Of a stretch of 35,948 nucleotides of DNA, positions 1 through 9,391 are shown piece after piece. Below the pieces are notes generated by a model that was not told the DNA's origin, made no database searches, and was given only the letters and a program-made list of their open reading frames with translations. Origin of the DNA: Methanobacteriaceae archaeon 41_258. Its GTDB lineage: Archaea; Methanobacteriota; Methanobacteria; Methanobacteriales; DSM-23052. A program made the position numbers and the translations under genes. The number at the start of each line of letters is the position of its first letter. Positions within the stretch are counted from its first letter, which is position 1. The stretch lies in contig LGEU01000001.1 of the NCBI GenBank assembly GCA_001507955.1, positions 1 through 35,948 of the forward strand. The letters run 5' to 3'.

Positions 1-1762
1 TTAAAAGGGCCTTACCTATCCAATATGCTCTTGGAGTATTCTGCGAACCCCCATCAAATGTCACAGGCCTGTCGGCGGCCACGGCAAAAAGGTGTCCGAA
101 GTCCCACCAGGACATTACTACCGTATCCTTACTGGTATTATTCTTTATCCATGTTAAGGAATTCCACATTCCATCGTCTGTCCCTGGGACAACAGATGAA
201 GTTAGCGCATGAGCCCCGCTTACAGGTGCAGAGACTATAGCCAATGTGACAAGTATCATCATGGAAGTGGCCCTGAATTTCTCATTCCTTATTGACAATA
301 TTATGACAATTGCTATTATCCCCACCAATATTTTGGTTATCACAGAAACTTGGAATGGGTAAATTAGGAGTATTCCTGCTATGAACGCTACGATGGCAAT
401 AGATGTTGTGCTTTTAAGATTATCGCGGAGGTATTCTACAAAGTATCCTGTGAATATCCCGGCTGATATACCTAGTGGCATGGCGAATAATGAAACGAAC
501 CTGAAACCCTTTGTAACCGCATAGCCGGTTAATAGGAGCCATACACATATTAGTGATAGGTAGGATAGATATTCTCCTTTCTTTTTCTCAATATTGGGGA
601 TTCGCTGATATTTGATGAATTTGCTCTTTTTACCGGCGCGTTTACCCCCATTTTTCACTTCCACTCTGGGCGCTTCTAATGATCTTATCCTCCATATAAG
701 CACCCCAACACCGAGCAATCCGCAGAAAAATGGTAATAATCCGCCAACTCCCCCAAGTACTGATGTTTGGTTGGGTAAGAATGGATTACCCGTCATGAAA
801 GCCGGTACTTGTAATTCAGAAACTGAAACATAAACATTAGGATAGGCCGTGCTCTGAGCGGTGGCTTGCAACTGCACAGCCGAAAACAGTCCAGAAATTG
901 AATCTATGAGTGCTGGGAATCCTTTCAAGATCCCGAAGAGGGAAACTCCTATGATTATGAGGAGTAGGAACATTGAAAGTTCCCTTTGATTAACTAGCCA
1001 TTCAAGCCTGCTCTTATAAGATTCTCTCTCCACGCCCATAAGATGTTTTAAAAGGAAATAGACTATTATGAAAACTCCTACAAGTACAACATAGAATATG
1101 TAGCCAACCCATGCCATTGAAAAGAGCAAGATCGATATGATAGCTGCTGATAGGAATGCCAATCTCCTCTTAAATGTATCAGCGCTTATACTCTCCACGA
1201 AGAACCATATAAATAATAACGGTAAGATCATGTTGAACATGTCAGTGTCAAAGAAGCCGGCATAAGTATGTGATACATATACTGGTGTAAGTCCTATTAT
1301 GATCGCCGCGACTATCCCACCATAATCATTACTCATCTTCCTCGTTAAAAGATAAGCTGGTATTACACATAACGAACCTATGATTGCCCCTATCCAATAA
1401 GCGACGACAGTAAGGGGATAATCACCAAACATGTTAGCAAGATGATAGGCAAAACTTGTAACATATGCTATAAGTGGTGGATAATCTACTGACCTCCCTG
1501 GGGGATAATATGAATGGAGATCCCAGTCTTCCCCGTTAACTTTTGTATCGCCTAGGATGCCTTTATGTAGGTAGTTCATTGTCAACCTATAATTGTAGTA
1601 GGAGTCCATTTCACTGAAATAAGGAAGACCACTCTGATCTTTATAGAATTGTTTAGAATCCTTTGGGACCCCACCTATATTATAGGCCTCTGCCCTGATA
1701 GCGAATGCTAATATGAATAAAACTGCGATGATTACCAGGGGTTTGATTTTCTCTAGTTTCAT
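1..1762 (-). CDS. aglB: AglB/STT3 oligosaccharyltransferase, 3' end cut by window edge
   Basis: Transfers a lipid-linked glycan to Asn in the N-glycosylation sequon on the outer face of the membrane. The frame is open from an ATG at 1762 to the left edge, giving 587 residues. After a first membrane segment comes a loop with acidic E51-M52-D53, then D172-T173-D174 (the family DxD), many hydrophobic segments, an SVSE motif at 313-316 (the TIxE/SVSE class) and the signature WWDFG at 552-556, followed by the start of the soluble C-terminal domain. Known family members run to roughly 850-1000 residues, so about a third is missing. The gene begins 58 bases after the topA stop on the same strand and may be the last member of the tbp-topA run. 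The ribosome site upstream of ATG is weak. The motif order makes the family assignment secure; the glycan and lipid carrier cannot be told from sequence. Confidence 0.93.
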   Translation of the reverse strand, partial: MKLEKIKPLVIIAVLFILAFAIRAEAYNIGGVPKDSKQFYKDQSGLPYFSEMDSYYNYRLTMNYLHKGILGDTKVNGEDWDLHSYYPPGRSVDYPPLIAYVTSFAYHLANMFGDYPLTVVAYWIGAIIGSLCVIPAYLLTRKMSNDYGGIVAAIIIGLTPVYVSHTYAGFFDTDMFNMILPLLFIWFFVESISADTFKRRLAFLSAAIISILLFSMAWVGYIFYVVLVGVFIIVYFLLKHLMGVERESYKSRLEWLVNQRELSMFLLLIIIGVSLFGILKGFPALIDSISGLFSAVQLQATAQSTAYPNVYVSVSELQVPAFMTGNPFLPNQTSVLGGVGGLLPFFCGLLGVGVLIWRIRSLEAPRVEVKNGGKRAGKKSKFIKYQRIPNIEKKKGEYLSYLSLICVWLLLTGYAVTKGFRFVSLFAMPLGISAGIFTGYFVEYLRDNLKSTTSIAIVAFIAGILLIYPFQVSVITKILVGIIAIVIILSIRNEKFRATSMMILVTLAIVSAPVSGAHALTSSVVPGTDDGMWNSLTWIKNNTSKDTVVMSWWDFGHLFAVAADRPVTFDGGSQNTPRAYWIGKALL

Positions 1763-1820
1763 GGTGGATCTTCACAATATTTTCTCGCTGGATATGATTA
1801 TCTTCTCATGTATAAATATT

Positions 1821-3959
1821 TTATCCTTTTTCTTTAACTTCTTCTACCGAGGCTGTGAAACGACATTTCGGAAACCCTTTACAGCCTATAAATTCACCAT
1901 ATCTTCCTGAACGTTTCACAAGATCGTTTCCACACCTTGGACATTTCCCCACAACTTCTATCTTATCTTTTTTCTCTTTGCCGCAGTTTGGGTCTAGGCA
2001 TGCTCTCTGCCTGGGCTTTCCATAGGATATTAGTGGGAGGCCACATTTTTCACACTTGCTTTTCAGTATGCGAGCACCCTTAGGTAGGGGGTATACTATT
2101 TTACATTCTGGGAACCTTGAACAGCCAACAAAACTGCTTTTGGTCTTATCTGAATACTTTAGTAGTAGGTTTCCTTTACATTCTGGACATTCTCCTATTA
2201 TACGCCCCTTTTGGTAAGCCTTATAGAGGTGTTTTCCTATTTCTTCTTTATTTTTTTCTATCTCTTCTATTATTGATATGATCTCTTCTTTGGCTTTTTT
2301 GATGATTTTGTCCTTTGATGTTTTCCCTTTCATTATCTTTTTGAGTTCTTCTTCAAATTGTCTTGTGAGTTCTTCACTGGTTATCTTTTCACAGTATCTT
2401 TTGAGGGTGTTTATTATATTTTCTCCAAGTGGCGTTACTTGGATCTTTTTTCCTTCGATGTACTTACGATCATAGAGTATTGAGATTATATCTGCTCTTG
2501 TTGATTTGGTTCCAAGGCCCCTTTTCTCCATTTCTTTTATAAGGGAAGCCTCATTGTACCTTGATGGTGGTTTTGTCTCTCTTTCTTCTGCTTTCACTTC
2601 TTTGACTGGGATTTTTTCTCCTTCTTCGAATTCTGGGAATTTTTCATCTTCTATTTTCTGGTAGGGGTATTGTTCCATCCACCCCATCTTCACAACCCTT
2701 TTTCGTGAAAATTTGAAAATTTCCCCACCTATATCTAATTTTGTATTCATTGACTCTATGAGGGCTTTTTCACCGAATACGCTTATGAACCTGTATACTA
2801 TTAGTTCATAGACTTTTTTTTCATATTTTCCCAATTTTTCAGGTAATAGTCCTGTTGGGTGGATTGCTGGGTGTGCTTCATCCTCTTTTTTGCCTTCATG
2901 TGGTTTTAGTGGCTTTTTCAGATTAGTTATTTTTTCTTTAAATCTTGGATCTTTTGAGAGGCCCTTGAAGATTTTCTCATAATCTATGGTTTTTGGAAGT
3001 TTTTGGGATGATGTTCTTGGATATGAAATATAACCTTCAATGTAGAGGTTCTGGGCGATGCTCTGGGTTTTCTTCGGGCTTAAACCAAATACCTTGTATG
3101 CTTCTGCTTGAAGACCCCCGAGATTGAAGGGTGCTGGGGGCATCCTAGTTATCCGGTTTATTTTAACCTCTTCTATGATGGCGTCCTTTCCTTTGCATGT
3201 TCCCAGCACGCTTTTAACTTTATTTTTCTGGAATATCTTACCCCTTTGGTTTAATGCTATTATGTCATTTTCTAGGATGGCCTTTATGATCCAATAGGGT
3301 TCTGGTTTGAATTTTCGGATGGCTTTTTCCCTATCTACTAATATTGAGAGGGCTGGGGTTTGAACTCTCCCTGCTGAAAGTTTTATGAACCTATTAGTTG
3401 ATTCTTTGACCGATTTCATTAATGAACGGGAGATATTGACTCCGAAGATGAAATCTAACACGTGCCTAGCTATTCCACTGTCTACTTGTCCATAATCAAG
3501 TTCTATAGGGTTCTTGTAGGCTTTTATGATATCATCCCTCGTTAGTGTGGAGAATTTCATCCTCAAGGTCTTCTGGAGAGCTTCTTCCCCACAGATGTGT
3601 TTGAGGACGTTGTAGCCTATAAGGGTCCCCTCTATGTCATAATCACAAGCATGTAAGTATTTATCGGCATTTTTAGCCAAACCATCAATAGCATCTATAT
3701 AATCTTGGATGTAACGTTTCTTTTTATCAACTTCGGGCACTGGAGCCCATTCAAGGTCGAAAAATAGTTCTTCATTGGGGTTTTTCGGTTTTAGGGTGTA
3801 AAGGTGGCCTGCTGCTGGTATGATTATGGTTTTTTTATCTTCTTCCTGATGTACCCAATAGTATATTTTTTTATATTTTTTCTTTTTTGCATTTGGGAAT
3901 AATGCTCTAGCTATTTTTTCTGATGAGCGTGGTTTTTCGCATATGATGACTTCGTCCAT
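1821..3959 (-). CDS. topA: DNA topoisomerase I (type IA)
   Basis: Relaxes negatively supercoiled DNA through a transient 5'-phosphotyrosine link. The 712-residue product opens with a Toprim domain (CEKP glutamate near residue 8; CDYDIEG acidic motif near residue 105). The catalytic tyrosine is Y313 in the SYPRT motif. The C-terminus, from about residue 587, holds three Cys4 zinc-ribbon modules of the C4 topoisomerase type (CPEC..., CEKC..., CPRC...). An ATG also exists at 3968, but GTGAT lies five to nine bases ahead of the ATG at 3959 and matches the archaeal anti-Shine-Dalgarno, so 3959 is preferred; it gives an N-terminus beginning [10 protein letters not shown], as expected for archaeal TopA. 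It follows the small zinc-ribbon gene by 12 bases and is probably cotranscribed with tbp and serB. Confidence 0.96.
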   Translation of the reverse strand: MDEVIICEKPRSSEKIARALFPNAKKKKYKKIYYWVHQEEDKKTIIIPAAGHLYTLKPKNPNEELFFDLEWAPVPEVDKKKRYIQDYIDAIDGLAKNADKYLHACDYDIEGTLIGYNVLKHICGEEALQKTLRMKFSTLTRDDIIKAYKNPIELDYGQVDSGIARHVLDFIFGVNISRSLMKSVKESTNRFIKLSAGRVQTPALSILVDREKAIRKFKPEPYWIIKAILENDIIALNQRGKIFQKNKVKSVLGTCKGKDAIIEEVKINRITRMPPAPFNLGGLQAEAYKVFGLSPKKTQSIAQNLYIEGYISYPRTSSQKLPKTIDYEKIFKGLSKDPRFKEKITNLKKPLKPHEGKKEDEAHPAIHPTGLLPEKLGKYEKKVYELIVYRFISVFGEKALIESMNTKLDIGGEIFKFSRKRVVKMGWMEQYPYQKIEDEKFPEFEEGEKIPVKEVKAEERETKPPSRYNEASLIKEMEKRGLGTKSTRADIISILYDRKYIEGKKIQVTPLGENIINTLKRYCEKITSEELTRQFEEELKKIMKGKTSKDKIIKKAKEEIISIIEEIEKNKEEIGKHLYKAYQKGRIIGECPECKGNLLLKYSDKTKSSFVGCSRFPECKIVYPLPKGARILKSKCEKCGLPLISYGKPRQRACLDPNCGKEKKDKIEVVGKCPRCGNDLVKRSGRYGEFIGCKGFPKCRFTASVEEVKEKG

Positions 3960-3971
3960 GATGATCACATT

Positions 3972-4121
3972 CTATAAGTAGAATCCATAAAATTCACTGC
4001 AGTAATTGCATATTGGATATTTTCCATAATGATAGTGGCTGTTGTCATCTGCTTCTATGTTGAATTTTCTCTGACAGATGAAGCAAGTTTCTATTTTCTC
4101 TTTTTTGTTTTTGGATTTCAT
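3972..4121 (-). CDS. 49-residue zinc-ribbon protein
   Basis: A short frame, ATG at 4121 to TAG at 3972, fills the gap between the phosphatase gene (stop at 4126) and topA (start 3959) on the same strand. The product has a lysine-rich N-terminus and two CxxC knuckles (C13/C16 and C38/C41) separated by 21 residues, a typical zinc-ribbon spacing. There is no signal peptide or membrane segment. Tight packing with flanking genes (4 and 12 bases) and intact Cys pairs argue that it is real despite its size. The ribosome site is weak (AGAG), so translation may be coupled to the upstream gene. Function unknown; a nucleic-acid or protein-binding accessory of its neighbours is only inference. Confidence 0.72.
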   Translation of the reverse strand: MKSKNKKEKIETCFICQRKFNIEADDNSHYHYGKYPICNYCSEFYGFYL

Positions 4122-4125
4122 TTCT

Positions 4126-5589
4126 CTATATTATCCTGTATCTTTGTAGGAGTAATAGTTCGTCTTTTGTGAGCTTTTTACCATCTTTGAATAATTTGTA
4201 TATTTCTTCTGCTCTTTTCTTTTCTACTATCCTCCTTTTACGGCTTTTAGCCGCGTTAACACTATCCATCCTCGATTTAATCCTCTTTATTTCAATGTTA
4301 GCTTGCTTTATCCTTTTTAGGATCTTTTTTGATTTTTCATGTTTTTTTGATGCTAGTTTCCTGAATTTCATGAACTCTTTGTGGGCTTCATCTGCCTTGG
4401 CTCTTATCTTGTCTGTTTTCTGGAATTGTTCTAGCATTTTTTCATGGTATTCTTGGGCTTCTTTAGAGAGTTTAACAACATTCTCATGGTATTTTTCTGA
4501 CAATTTTTTAAGTTTGATGGCTTTTTTTTGTGTTTTTTCATCTTCTTGTATCTTTGCCAGCTCTCTTCTGAGATCATTTACCCTGTTAACTAGTTCGTTT
4601 TCTTTTTTCATGTCTAGGACTTGTGTCTCGATTATCTTATCGATCTCCTTGATCTTATTCTCTAACTTTAGACGTTTTCTCCCTGTGGATGACCATTTTA
4701 ACTTATGGATCTTCTTGTTGGTTTCATCTCTGAGTCTTTTGTTCTCTTCAACTATTTTATTTATTTCATTTCTCTTGTCCCTGAATTCGATAGCTAACTC
4801 CAGGTTTTCTTTAACCTTCTTGTTGAGCTCGTCTCGGAGCTCTTTTTTTTCTTTAGCTTCCTTGTTGAGTTCATCCCGTTCCTTTAAGATGATTGAAAGT
4901 TTATCCTCATATTCCTTTTTTTTATCGAGGACTTCTTCAAGGTTTACCTCATCCGTTTCTTCAAGTTCTTCTATGAGGGGCAGTATTTCTTTGAGGTCCT
5001 TTTTCTCTATTATGGCATCGGCTTTTTCTTTGACTATTGGCTTGGCATTGAATGCTATGCCCAACTTGGCGGATTCTATCATGGATATGTCATTGGCACC
5101 ATCACCTACGGCAACGCATTCATCAAAACTGAAACCTTCATCTTCTAATAGTCTCTGTAGGATTTCATATTTCGTTTTTTTCACAAGGGGCCCGCTAACT
5201 TCCCCAGTTAGGATACCGCGTTTGTGGTGTAGTTTGTTACAGATTATATAATCTAGGTTCAATTTTTTACCTATTATATCTGCTATAATATCAAAACTGC
5301 CTGTTATTGTGGCTATCTTGTAGCCTTTCTCCTTGAGTTGTTGGATGGTTTCCTTGGCACCTTTCATTAATGGGAGTTTGTGGGCCAATTTTTTTATATC
5401 ATCAACCCTGGCTCCTTTGAGTAGTTTCACTCTTTCTTCTATTGACTCTTTGAAGTCCATTTCCCCTTCCATGGCTCTTTTTGTGAGTTCCATTATCTTT
5501 TCTTCAACTCCCATTAATTTTCCGATTTCATCTATTGCTTCCGCGTCTATTATAACGTTATCAAGGTCGAAGACTACAAGTTTGATCAA
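4126..5589 (-). CDS. serB: SerB-type HAD phosphatase fused to a long coiled coil
   Basis: The first ~210 residues form a HAD-superfamily phosphatase of the phosphoserine phosphatase type: motif I FDLDNV near residue 7, motif II TGSF, and motif III GDGANDISM. The likely reaction is hydrolysis of O-phosphoserine to serine. The remaining ~270 residues are almost entirely charged heptad-rich coiled coil, ending in a conserved-looking KLTKDELLLLQR segment, resembling the archaeal coiled-coil proteins of COG1340. An ATG at 5601 exists, but GGTGAT (5593-5598 region) sits just ahead of an in-frame TTG at 5589, giving MIKLVVFDLD, so TTG is preferred. The gene starts a few bases after the tbp stop. A plain SerB is ~210 residues, so the fusion is the odd feature. 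The phosphatase family is secure; substrate and the role of the coil are inferred. Confidence 0.88.
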   Translation of the reverse strand: MIKLVVFDLDNVIIDAEAIDEIGKLMGVEEKIMELTKRAMEGEMDFKESIEERVKLLKGARVDDIKKLAHKLPLMKGAKETIQQLKEKGYKIATITGSFDIIADIIGKKLNLDYIICNKLHHKRGILTGEVSGPLVKKTKYEILQRLLEDEGFSFDECVAVGDGANDISMIESAKLGIAFNAKPIVKEKADAIIEKKDLKEILPLIEELEETDEVNLEEVLDKKKEYEDKLSIILKERDELNKEAKEKKELRDELNKKVKENLELAIEFRDKRNEINKIVEENKRLRDETNKKIHKLKWSSTGRKRLKLENKIKEIDKIIETQVLDMKKENELVNRVNDLRRELAKIQEDEKTQKKAIKLKKLSEKYHENVVKLSKEAQEYHEKMLEQFQKTDKIRAKADEAHKEFMKFRKLASKKHEKSKKILKRIKQANIEIKRIKSRMDSVNAAKSRKRRIVEKKRAEEIYKLFKDGKKLTKDELLLLQRYRII

Positions 5590-5600
5590 TAATATCACCA

Positions 5601-6146
5601 TTAAATAAGATCCAACTCAGCGAGACGAGCTTTTGTCCTTTCAACACCAAGTTTAGCGTCCTCTGCACTTTTAGCCCCTGTGCAGACAACTTTACCCGAT
5701 CCAAAAAGTAAGAGAACAACCTTAGGATCATCTAGACGATATACGAGTCCTGGGAACTGTTCAGGTTCATATTCAGTGTTTTCAAGTCCAAGGGCCACGG
5801 CTTCTAGGTTGAGCGGTTTCCCCAGGTTGGCGGAGGCCACTATATTCTGTATTTTGATCTCGAAGTCCTCTGGAATTTCAGGGTCCATTGTCCTCATCTT
5901 ATCCACTGTTATTTTTATGGCCCTTTTGGAATCTTCTATTGACTTTGCACCAGTACATACAAGCTTGCCTGAGCCGAATATTAAGGCGGCTGTCTTCGGA
6001 TTCTTCAACTTATATACGAGTCCTGGGAACTGTTCTCGGTTAAAATCAACATTCTTCAATGCTTTAGACACTTTTGTAAGGTCTATGGATTTTCCAAGGG
6101 TTGCAGAGGCCACTATATTCTCTATTTTAATATCTACATCATTCAA
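5601..6146 (-). CDS. tbp: TATA-box-binding protein
   Basis: General transcription factor that binds and bends the archaeal TATA box and recruits TFB and RNA polymerase. The 181 residues consist of two imperfect direct repeats (about 6-92 and 97-181). Each has an NIVASA(T/N)LG start, FPGLVY(K/R)L and FGSGK(L/V)VCTGAKS, the saddle-forming TBP repeat. Length equals that of typical archaeal TBP. The start is a TTG at 6146 preceded by GGGAGG eight to nine bases upstream; no in-frame ATG is available nearby. It heads a minus-strand run with the SerB fusion, zinc ribbon, topA and aglB. Confidence 0.97.
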   Translation of the reverse strand: MNDVDIKIENIVASATLGKSIDLTKVSKALKNVDFNREQFPGLVYKLKNPKTAALIFGSGKLVCTGAKSIEDSKRAIKITVDKMRTMDPEIPEDFEIKIQNIVASANLGKPLNLEAVALGLENTEYEPEQFPGLVYRLDDPKVVLLLFGSGKVVCTGAKSAEDAKLGVERTKARLAELDLI

Positions 6147-6202
6147 TTATTATACCTCCCAGTGAAGTTGAGACTATACATTGGACTCTTATAAACGCTA
6201 AA

Positions 6203-6210
6203 TTATATAA
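6203..6210 (-). promoter_or_regulatory. Probable TATA box for tbp
   Basis: TTATATAA on the minus strand about 60 bases upstream of the tbp TTG, in an AT-rich divergent intergenic region (6147-6378). A start site about 25 bases downstream would leave a leader of ~35 bases containing GGGAGG. The rest of the interval carries the unassigned promoter of the plus-strand CYTH gene and no other recognisable feature. Confidence 0.45.
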
Positions 6211-6378
6211 TATTATAAGTACTTAAAAATTGATTACTATCAAATCCAGATTTTTTATTACATATTCTTCGATTTAAAAACTTTCCAAACAAATCCATAA
6301 AATATAACAATATCTAAAGGAAATTACATGGAAAAGACAAAGATAATTCTATCCATTTAAAAGGATTGGTGAACATCC

Positions 6379-6921
6379 TTGATCGAAGTGGAAGTAAAAG
6401 CCAAAACAGACCATAGGATAAAAAAGAAACTTGAATCCATCGGAGCCCAGAAAATCAGAACAGAAAAACAAGAAGACATATACTTCAACGCACCCCACAA
6501 GGACTTCAAAATCACAGACGAAGCCCTAAGGATAAGAGAAACGCCAACAAGAACCCTCTTAACATACAAAGGGCCTAAAATAGATGAAAAGAGCAAAACC
6601 CGGCAAGAAATAGAAACAGAAATCCCAAACCCCCAAAAGATGACAAGAATACTAGAACATCTCGGATTCAAGAAAGCACACAAAGTAGTGAAAAAAAGAG
6701 AAATATACCAGTTAGACGACCTCACAATCACAATAGATAACATCGAGGGCTTGGGAACCTACATGGAAATAGAAAAGGATATAAAAGAAAATGAAGACTA
6801 TGATGAAACACTCAACAAAATCTACAAAATCTACAAAAAACTTGGAATCCAAAAAGGATTCCAAAGAAAATCATACCTCGAATTACTACTAGATGATAAT
6901 CTCCCACCAAAAAGGAATTAG
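6379..6921 (+). CDS. cyaB: CYTH-domain protein (CyaB / triphosphatase type)
   Basis: Member of the CYTH superfamily, whose enzymes act on triphosphate substrates (class IV adenylate cyclase, thiamine or inorganic triphosphatase) using divalent metal in a beta-tunnel. The N-terminus carries the hallmark ExExK motif (EVEVKAK at residues 3-9), followed by alternating charged beta strands: ALRIRE, RTLLTYKGPK, RQEIETEI, and TITIDNIEGLGTYMEIEKD. Length (180 residues) matches stand-alone archaeal CYTH proteins. Translation starts at TTG 6379 with GGTGA six bases upstream. It is the first gene of a plus-strand run and ends 11 bases before aksA. Archaeal members are often named class IV adenylate cyclase, but cyclase activity cannot be inferred from sequence alone. 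Confidence 0.85.
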   Translation: MIEVEVKAKTDHRIKKKLESIGAQKIRTEKQEDIYFNAPHKDFKITDEALRIRETPTRTLLTYKGPKIDEKSKTRQEIETEIPNPQKMTRILEHLGFKKAHKVVKKREIYQLDDLTITIDNIEGLGTYMEIEKDIKENEDYDETLNKIYKIYKKLGIQKGFQRKSYLELLLDDNLPPKRN

Positions 6922-6932
6922 GTGGTAATCAT

Positions 6933-8108
6933 TTGAAATATTTTGTAAGCCCCTTCAACAAGAAAGTAAGATTAAAATTCCCAGAGAAAATCACAATCTA
7001 TGACACCACCTTAAGAGACGGAGAACAGACACCAGGAGTTTGCCTAGGAACAAAAGAAAAACTTGCAATAGCAAGAAAACTCGACGAATTAGGAATACAC
7101 CAGATAGAAGCAGGCTTCCCAGTCGTGTCGGAAGAAGAAAGAAGATCAGTTAAAAAAATCGCAAATGAGGGGCTAAACGCTGAGATACTAGCATTATCAC
7201 GCACAAAAAAAGAAGATATAGAAAAAGCCCTAGACTGCGACGTAGATGGGATAATCACCTTCATAGCCACATCAGACCTACACCTCAAACACAAACTAAA
7301 ACTAACAAAAGAACAAGCATTAAGCATCTGCATGAAATCAATAGAATATGCCAAAGACCATGGAGTATTCGTAGCATTCTCAGCCGAGGACGCCACAAGA
7401 ACAGACCTTGAATTCCTGAAAAAAATATATAAAAAAGCCGAAGATTACGGAGCCGACCGCGTCCACATAGCAGACACGGTAGGCGCCATTACACCCCATG
7501 GAATGCAATTCCTCGTAAAAGAACTCAAAAAATTCCTCAACACAGGAATAGCACTACACTGCCACAATGACTTCGGACTCGCAGTCGCAAACTCAATCAC
7601 GGGCCTGCTAGCTGGAGCGGATGCAATATCCACCACAGTCAACGGGATAGGTGAAAGAGCAGGGAACACGTCCCTAGAAGAACTAATAATGGCCCTATTA
7701 ATTTTATATGAGATAGATCTAGGATTCAACATAAAAGTACTCTGTGAACTCTCAAAACTAGTGGAAAAATACACGCATATGAACGTCCCAGAAAACAAAC
7801 CAATAGTAGGAAAAAACGTCTTCAGACATGAATCAGGAATACACGTAGATGCGGTCCTAGAAGAACCACTGACCTACGAGCCATTCCTACCCGAACTTAT
7901 AGGACACAAAAGAAAGATAGTGTTGGGCAAACACTCAGGATGCAGAGCAGTTAAAGCAAAACTTGAAGAATATGGGATAGAGGTGACAAGAGACGAACTC
8001 TGCAAGATAGTTGAAGAAGTGAAAAAAGCCCGAGAAAAAGGAAGATTCATAAATGATAAATTATTTAAAGAAATCATAAGTTCAGTTAAAGGACCGGTAG
8101 ACATGTAG
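6933..8108 (+). CDS. aksA: Homocitrate synthase AksA
   Basis: Member of the alpha-isopropylmalate/homocitrate synthase family, which condenses acetyl-CoA with a 2-oxoacid. In methanogens AksA works on 2-oxoglutarate and longer homologues in the coenzyme B (7-mercaptoheptanoyl) pathway. The TIM barrel opens with TLRDGEQTPG (near residues 26-35, metal-binding Asp), and has HCHNDFGLAVANS, NGIGERAGNTSLEE and the C-terminal HESGIHVDAVL motif. At 391 residues it lacks the long regulatory C-terminal domain of leucine-feedback LeuA, which favours AksA over LeuA. It starts at TTG 6933 behind GGTGGT. The next gene encodes a homoaconitase large subunit, the following step of the same cycle, supporting AksA over citramalate synthase. 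Confidence 0.88.
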   Translation: MKYFVSPFNKKVRLKFPEKITIYDTTLRDGEQTPGVCLGTKEKLAIARKLDELGIHQIEAGFPVVSEEERRSVKKIANEGLNAEILALSRTKKEDIEKALDCDVDGIITFIATSDLHLKHKLKLTKEQALSICMKSIEYAKDHGVFVAFSAEDATRTDLEFLKKIYKKAEDYGADRVHIADTVGAITPHGMQFLVKELKKFLNTGIALHCHNDFGLAVANSITGLLAGADAISTTVNGIGERAGNTSLEELIMALLILYEIDLGFNIKVLCELSKLVEKYTHMNVPENKPIVGKNVFRHESGIHVDAVLEEPLTYEPFLPELIGHKRKIVLGKHSGCRAVKAKLEEYGIEVTRDELCKIVEEVKKAREKGRFINDKLFKEIISSVKGPVDM

Positions 8109-8117
8109 TGATCCAAG

Positions 8118-9377
8118 ATGAACATTACCGAAAAGATACTAGCCAAGGCCGCGGGAAAAAAAGAAGTACAACCAGGCGAAATCATCGAAGTCGACATCGA
8201 TCTTGCAATGACACACGATGGCACAAGCCTACCCACAATCAAAACCTTCAAAAAAATAGCTGAAAAAACAGGACAAAAAAGAGTCTGGAACCCAAAAAAG
8301 ATAGTAATAGTCTATGACCACAACATACCCCCAAACAGTATTGGAGCAGCCGAATTCCAAAAAGTAACACGAGAATTCGCAAAAGAACAAGGAATAACAA
8401 ACATCTTCAAACACGGGGAGGGCATATGCCACCAAGTACTCCCAGAAAAAGGATTCATAAAACCAGGAAACATCATAATAGGGGCGGACTCGCACACATG
8501 CACCTACGGGGCCTTCGGAGCATTTGCCACTGGAATGGGCGCCACAGACATGGCCATGATATTCTCCACGGGCAAAACATGGCTAAGAGTCCCGGAATCA
8601 ATGAAAATAGAAGTTGAAGGTGGATTCCAAGAACATGTAACAGCTAAAGACCTCATATTACACATCATAGGAGAACTCGGAGTCGAAGGGGCAACTTACA
8701 AATCCGTTGAATTCACAGGAGAAACCATTAAAAGACTTGAAGTCCCAGAGAGAATGACCATCTGCAACATGACAGTGGAAATGGGAGCCAAAAACGGGAT
8801 AATAGAACCCAACAAAGCCACTATAGAATATCTTAAGGAAAGACTCCCCCAGGAGAAATTCAAAATCTATACTTCAGATCCTGATTATGATTATCATGAG
8901 GAATTCTATTTTAACATAGATGATCTTGAACCACAAATAGCATGTCCAAACTCAGTTGACAACGTAAAAGACGTCAGAAATGTCCTAGGAACACATATAG
9001 ACGAAGCATTCATAGGTTCATGCACAAATGGGAGGTTTGAGGACCTTAGAATGGCGGCGGAGATCTTAAAAGATGAAAAGATACACGATGATGTGAGGAT
9101 GATAATAGTCCCAGCATCCTCAGAAACCTACCTTAAAGCCCTAAAAAAAGGCCTTATAAAGGTCTTCATAGATGCCGGGGCAATAGTATGCAACCCGGGC
9201 TGCGGCCCATGCCTTGGAGCCCACATGGGCGTCTTAAGCTCTGGAGAAGTTTGCATATCCACAAGTAACCGAAACTTCCAAGGACGCATGGGAGACCCCA
9301 AATCAAAAGTCTACCTTGCGAATCCCATAATAGTGGCCCAGTCAGCCATCAAAGGCGAAATATCCATACCAGAATAA
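8118..9377 (+). CDS. hacA: Methanogen homoaconitase large subunit
   Basis: Large subunit of a heterodimeric aconitase-family hydro-lyase. With HacB it isomerises homocitrate and its homologues for coenzyme B synthesis; the close relative LeuC serves leucine synthesis. The 419-residue protein carries the 4Fe-4S ligands C302 (GSCTNGR) and C362/C365 (GCGPC), the substrate loop DSHTCTYGAFG and the C-terminal SNRNFQGRMG motif. ATG 8118 is preceded by GTGATC. It sits ten bases after aksA, which is the main reason to call it HacA rather than LeuC. The small subunit gene is not in the window; a chorismate-lyase-like gene follows instead. Confidence 0.87.
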   Translation: MNITEKILAKAAGKKEVQPGEIIEVDIDLAMTHDGTSLPTIKTFKKIAEKTGQKRVWNPKKIVIVYDHNIPPNSIGAAEFQKVTREFAKEQGITNIFKHGEGICHQVLPEKGFIKPGNIIIGADSHTCTYGAFGAFATGMGATDMAMIFSTGKTWLRVPESMKIEVEGGFQEHVTAKDLILHIIGELGVEGATYKSVEFTGETIKRLEVPERMTICNMTVEMGAKNGIIEPNKATIEYLKERLPQEKFKIYTSDPDYDYHEEFYFNIDDLEPQIACPNSVDNVKDVRNVLGTHIDEAFIGSCTNGRFEDLRMAAEILKDEKIHDDVRMIIVPASSETYLKALKKGLIKVFIDAGAIVCNPGCGPCLGAHMGVLSSGEVCISTSNRNFQGRMGDPKSKVYLANPIIVAQSAIKGEISIPE

Positions 9378-9391
9378 AAAGGGGATGTGGA

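Noticed and set aside
4169-5251. Long plus-strand open frame opposite the SerB fusion
   Set aside because: Ser/Phe/Leu-rich antisense shadow of a Lys/Glu-rich coiled coil; no ribosome site or domain.
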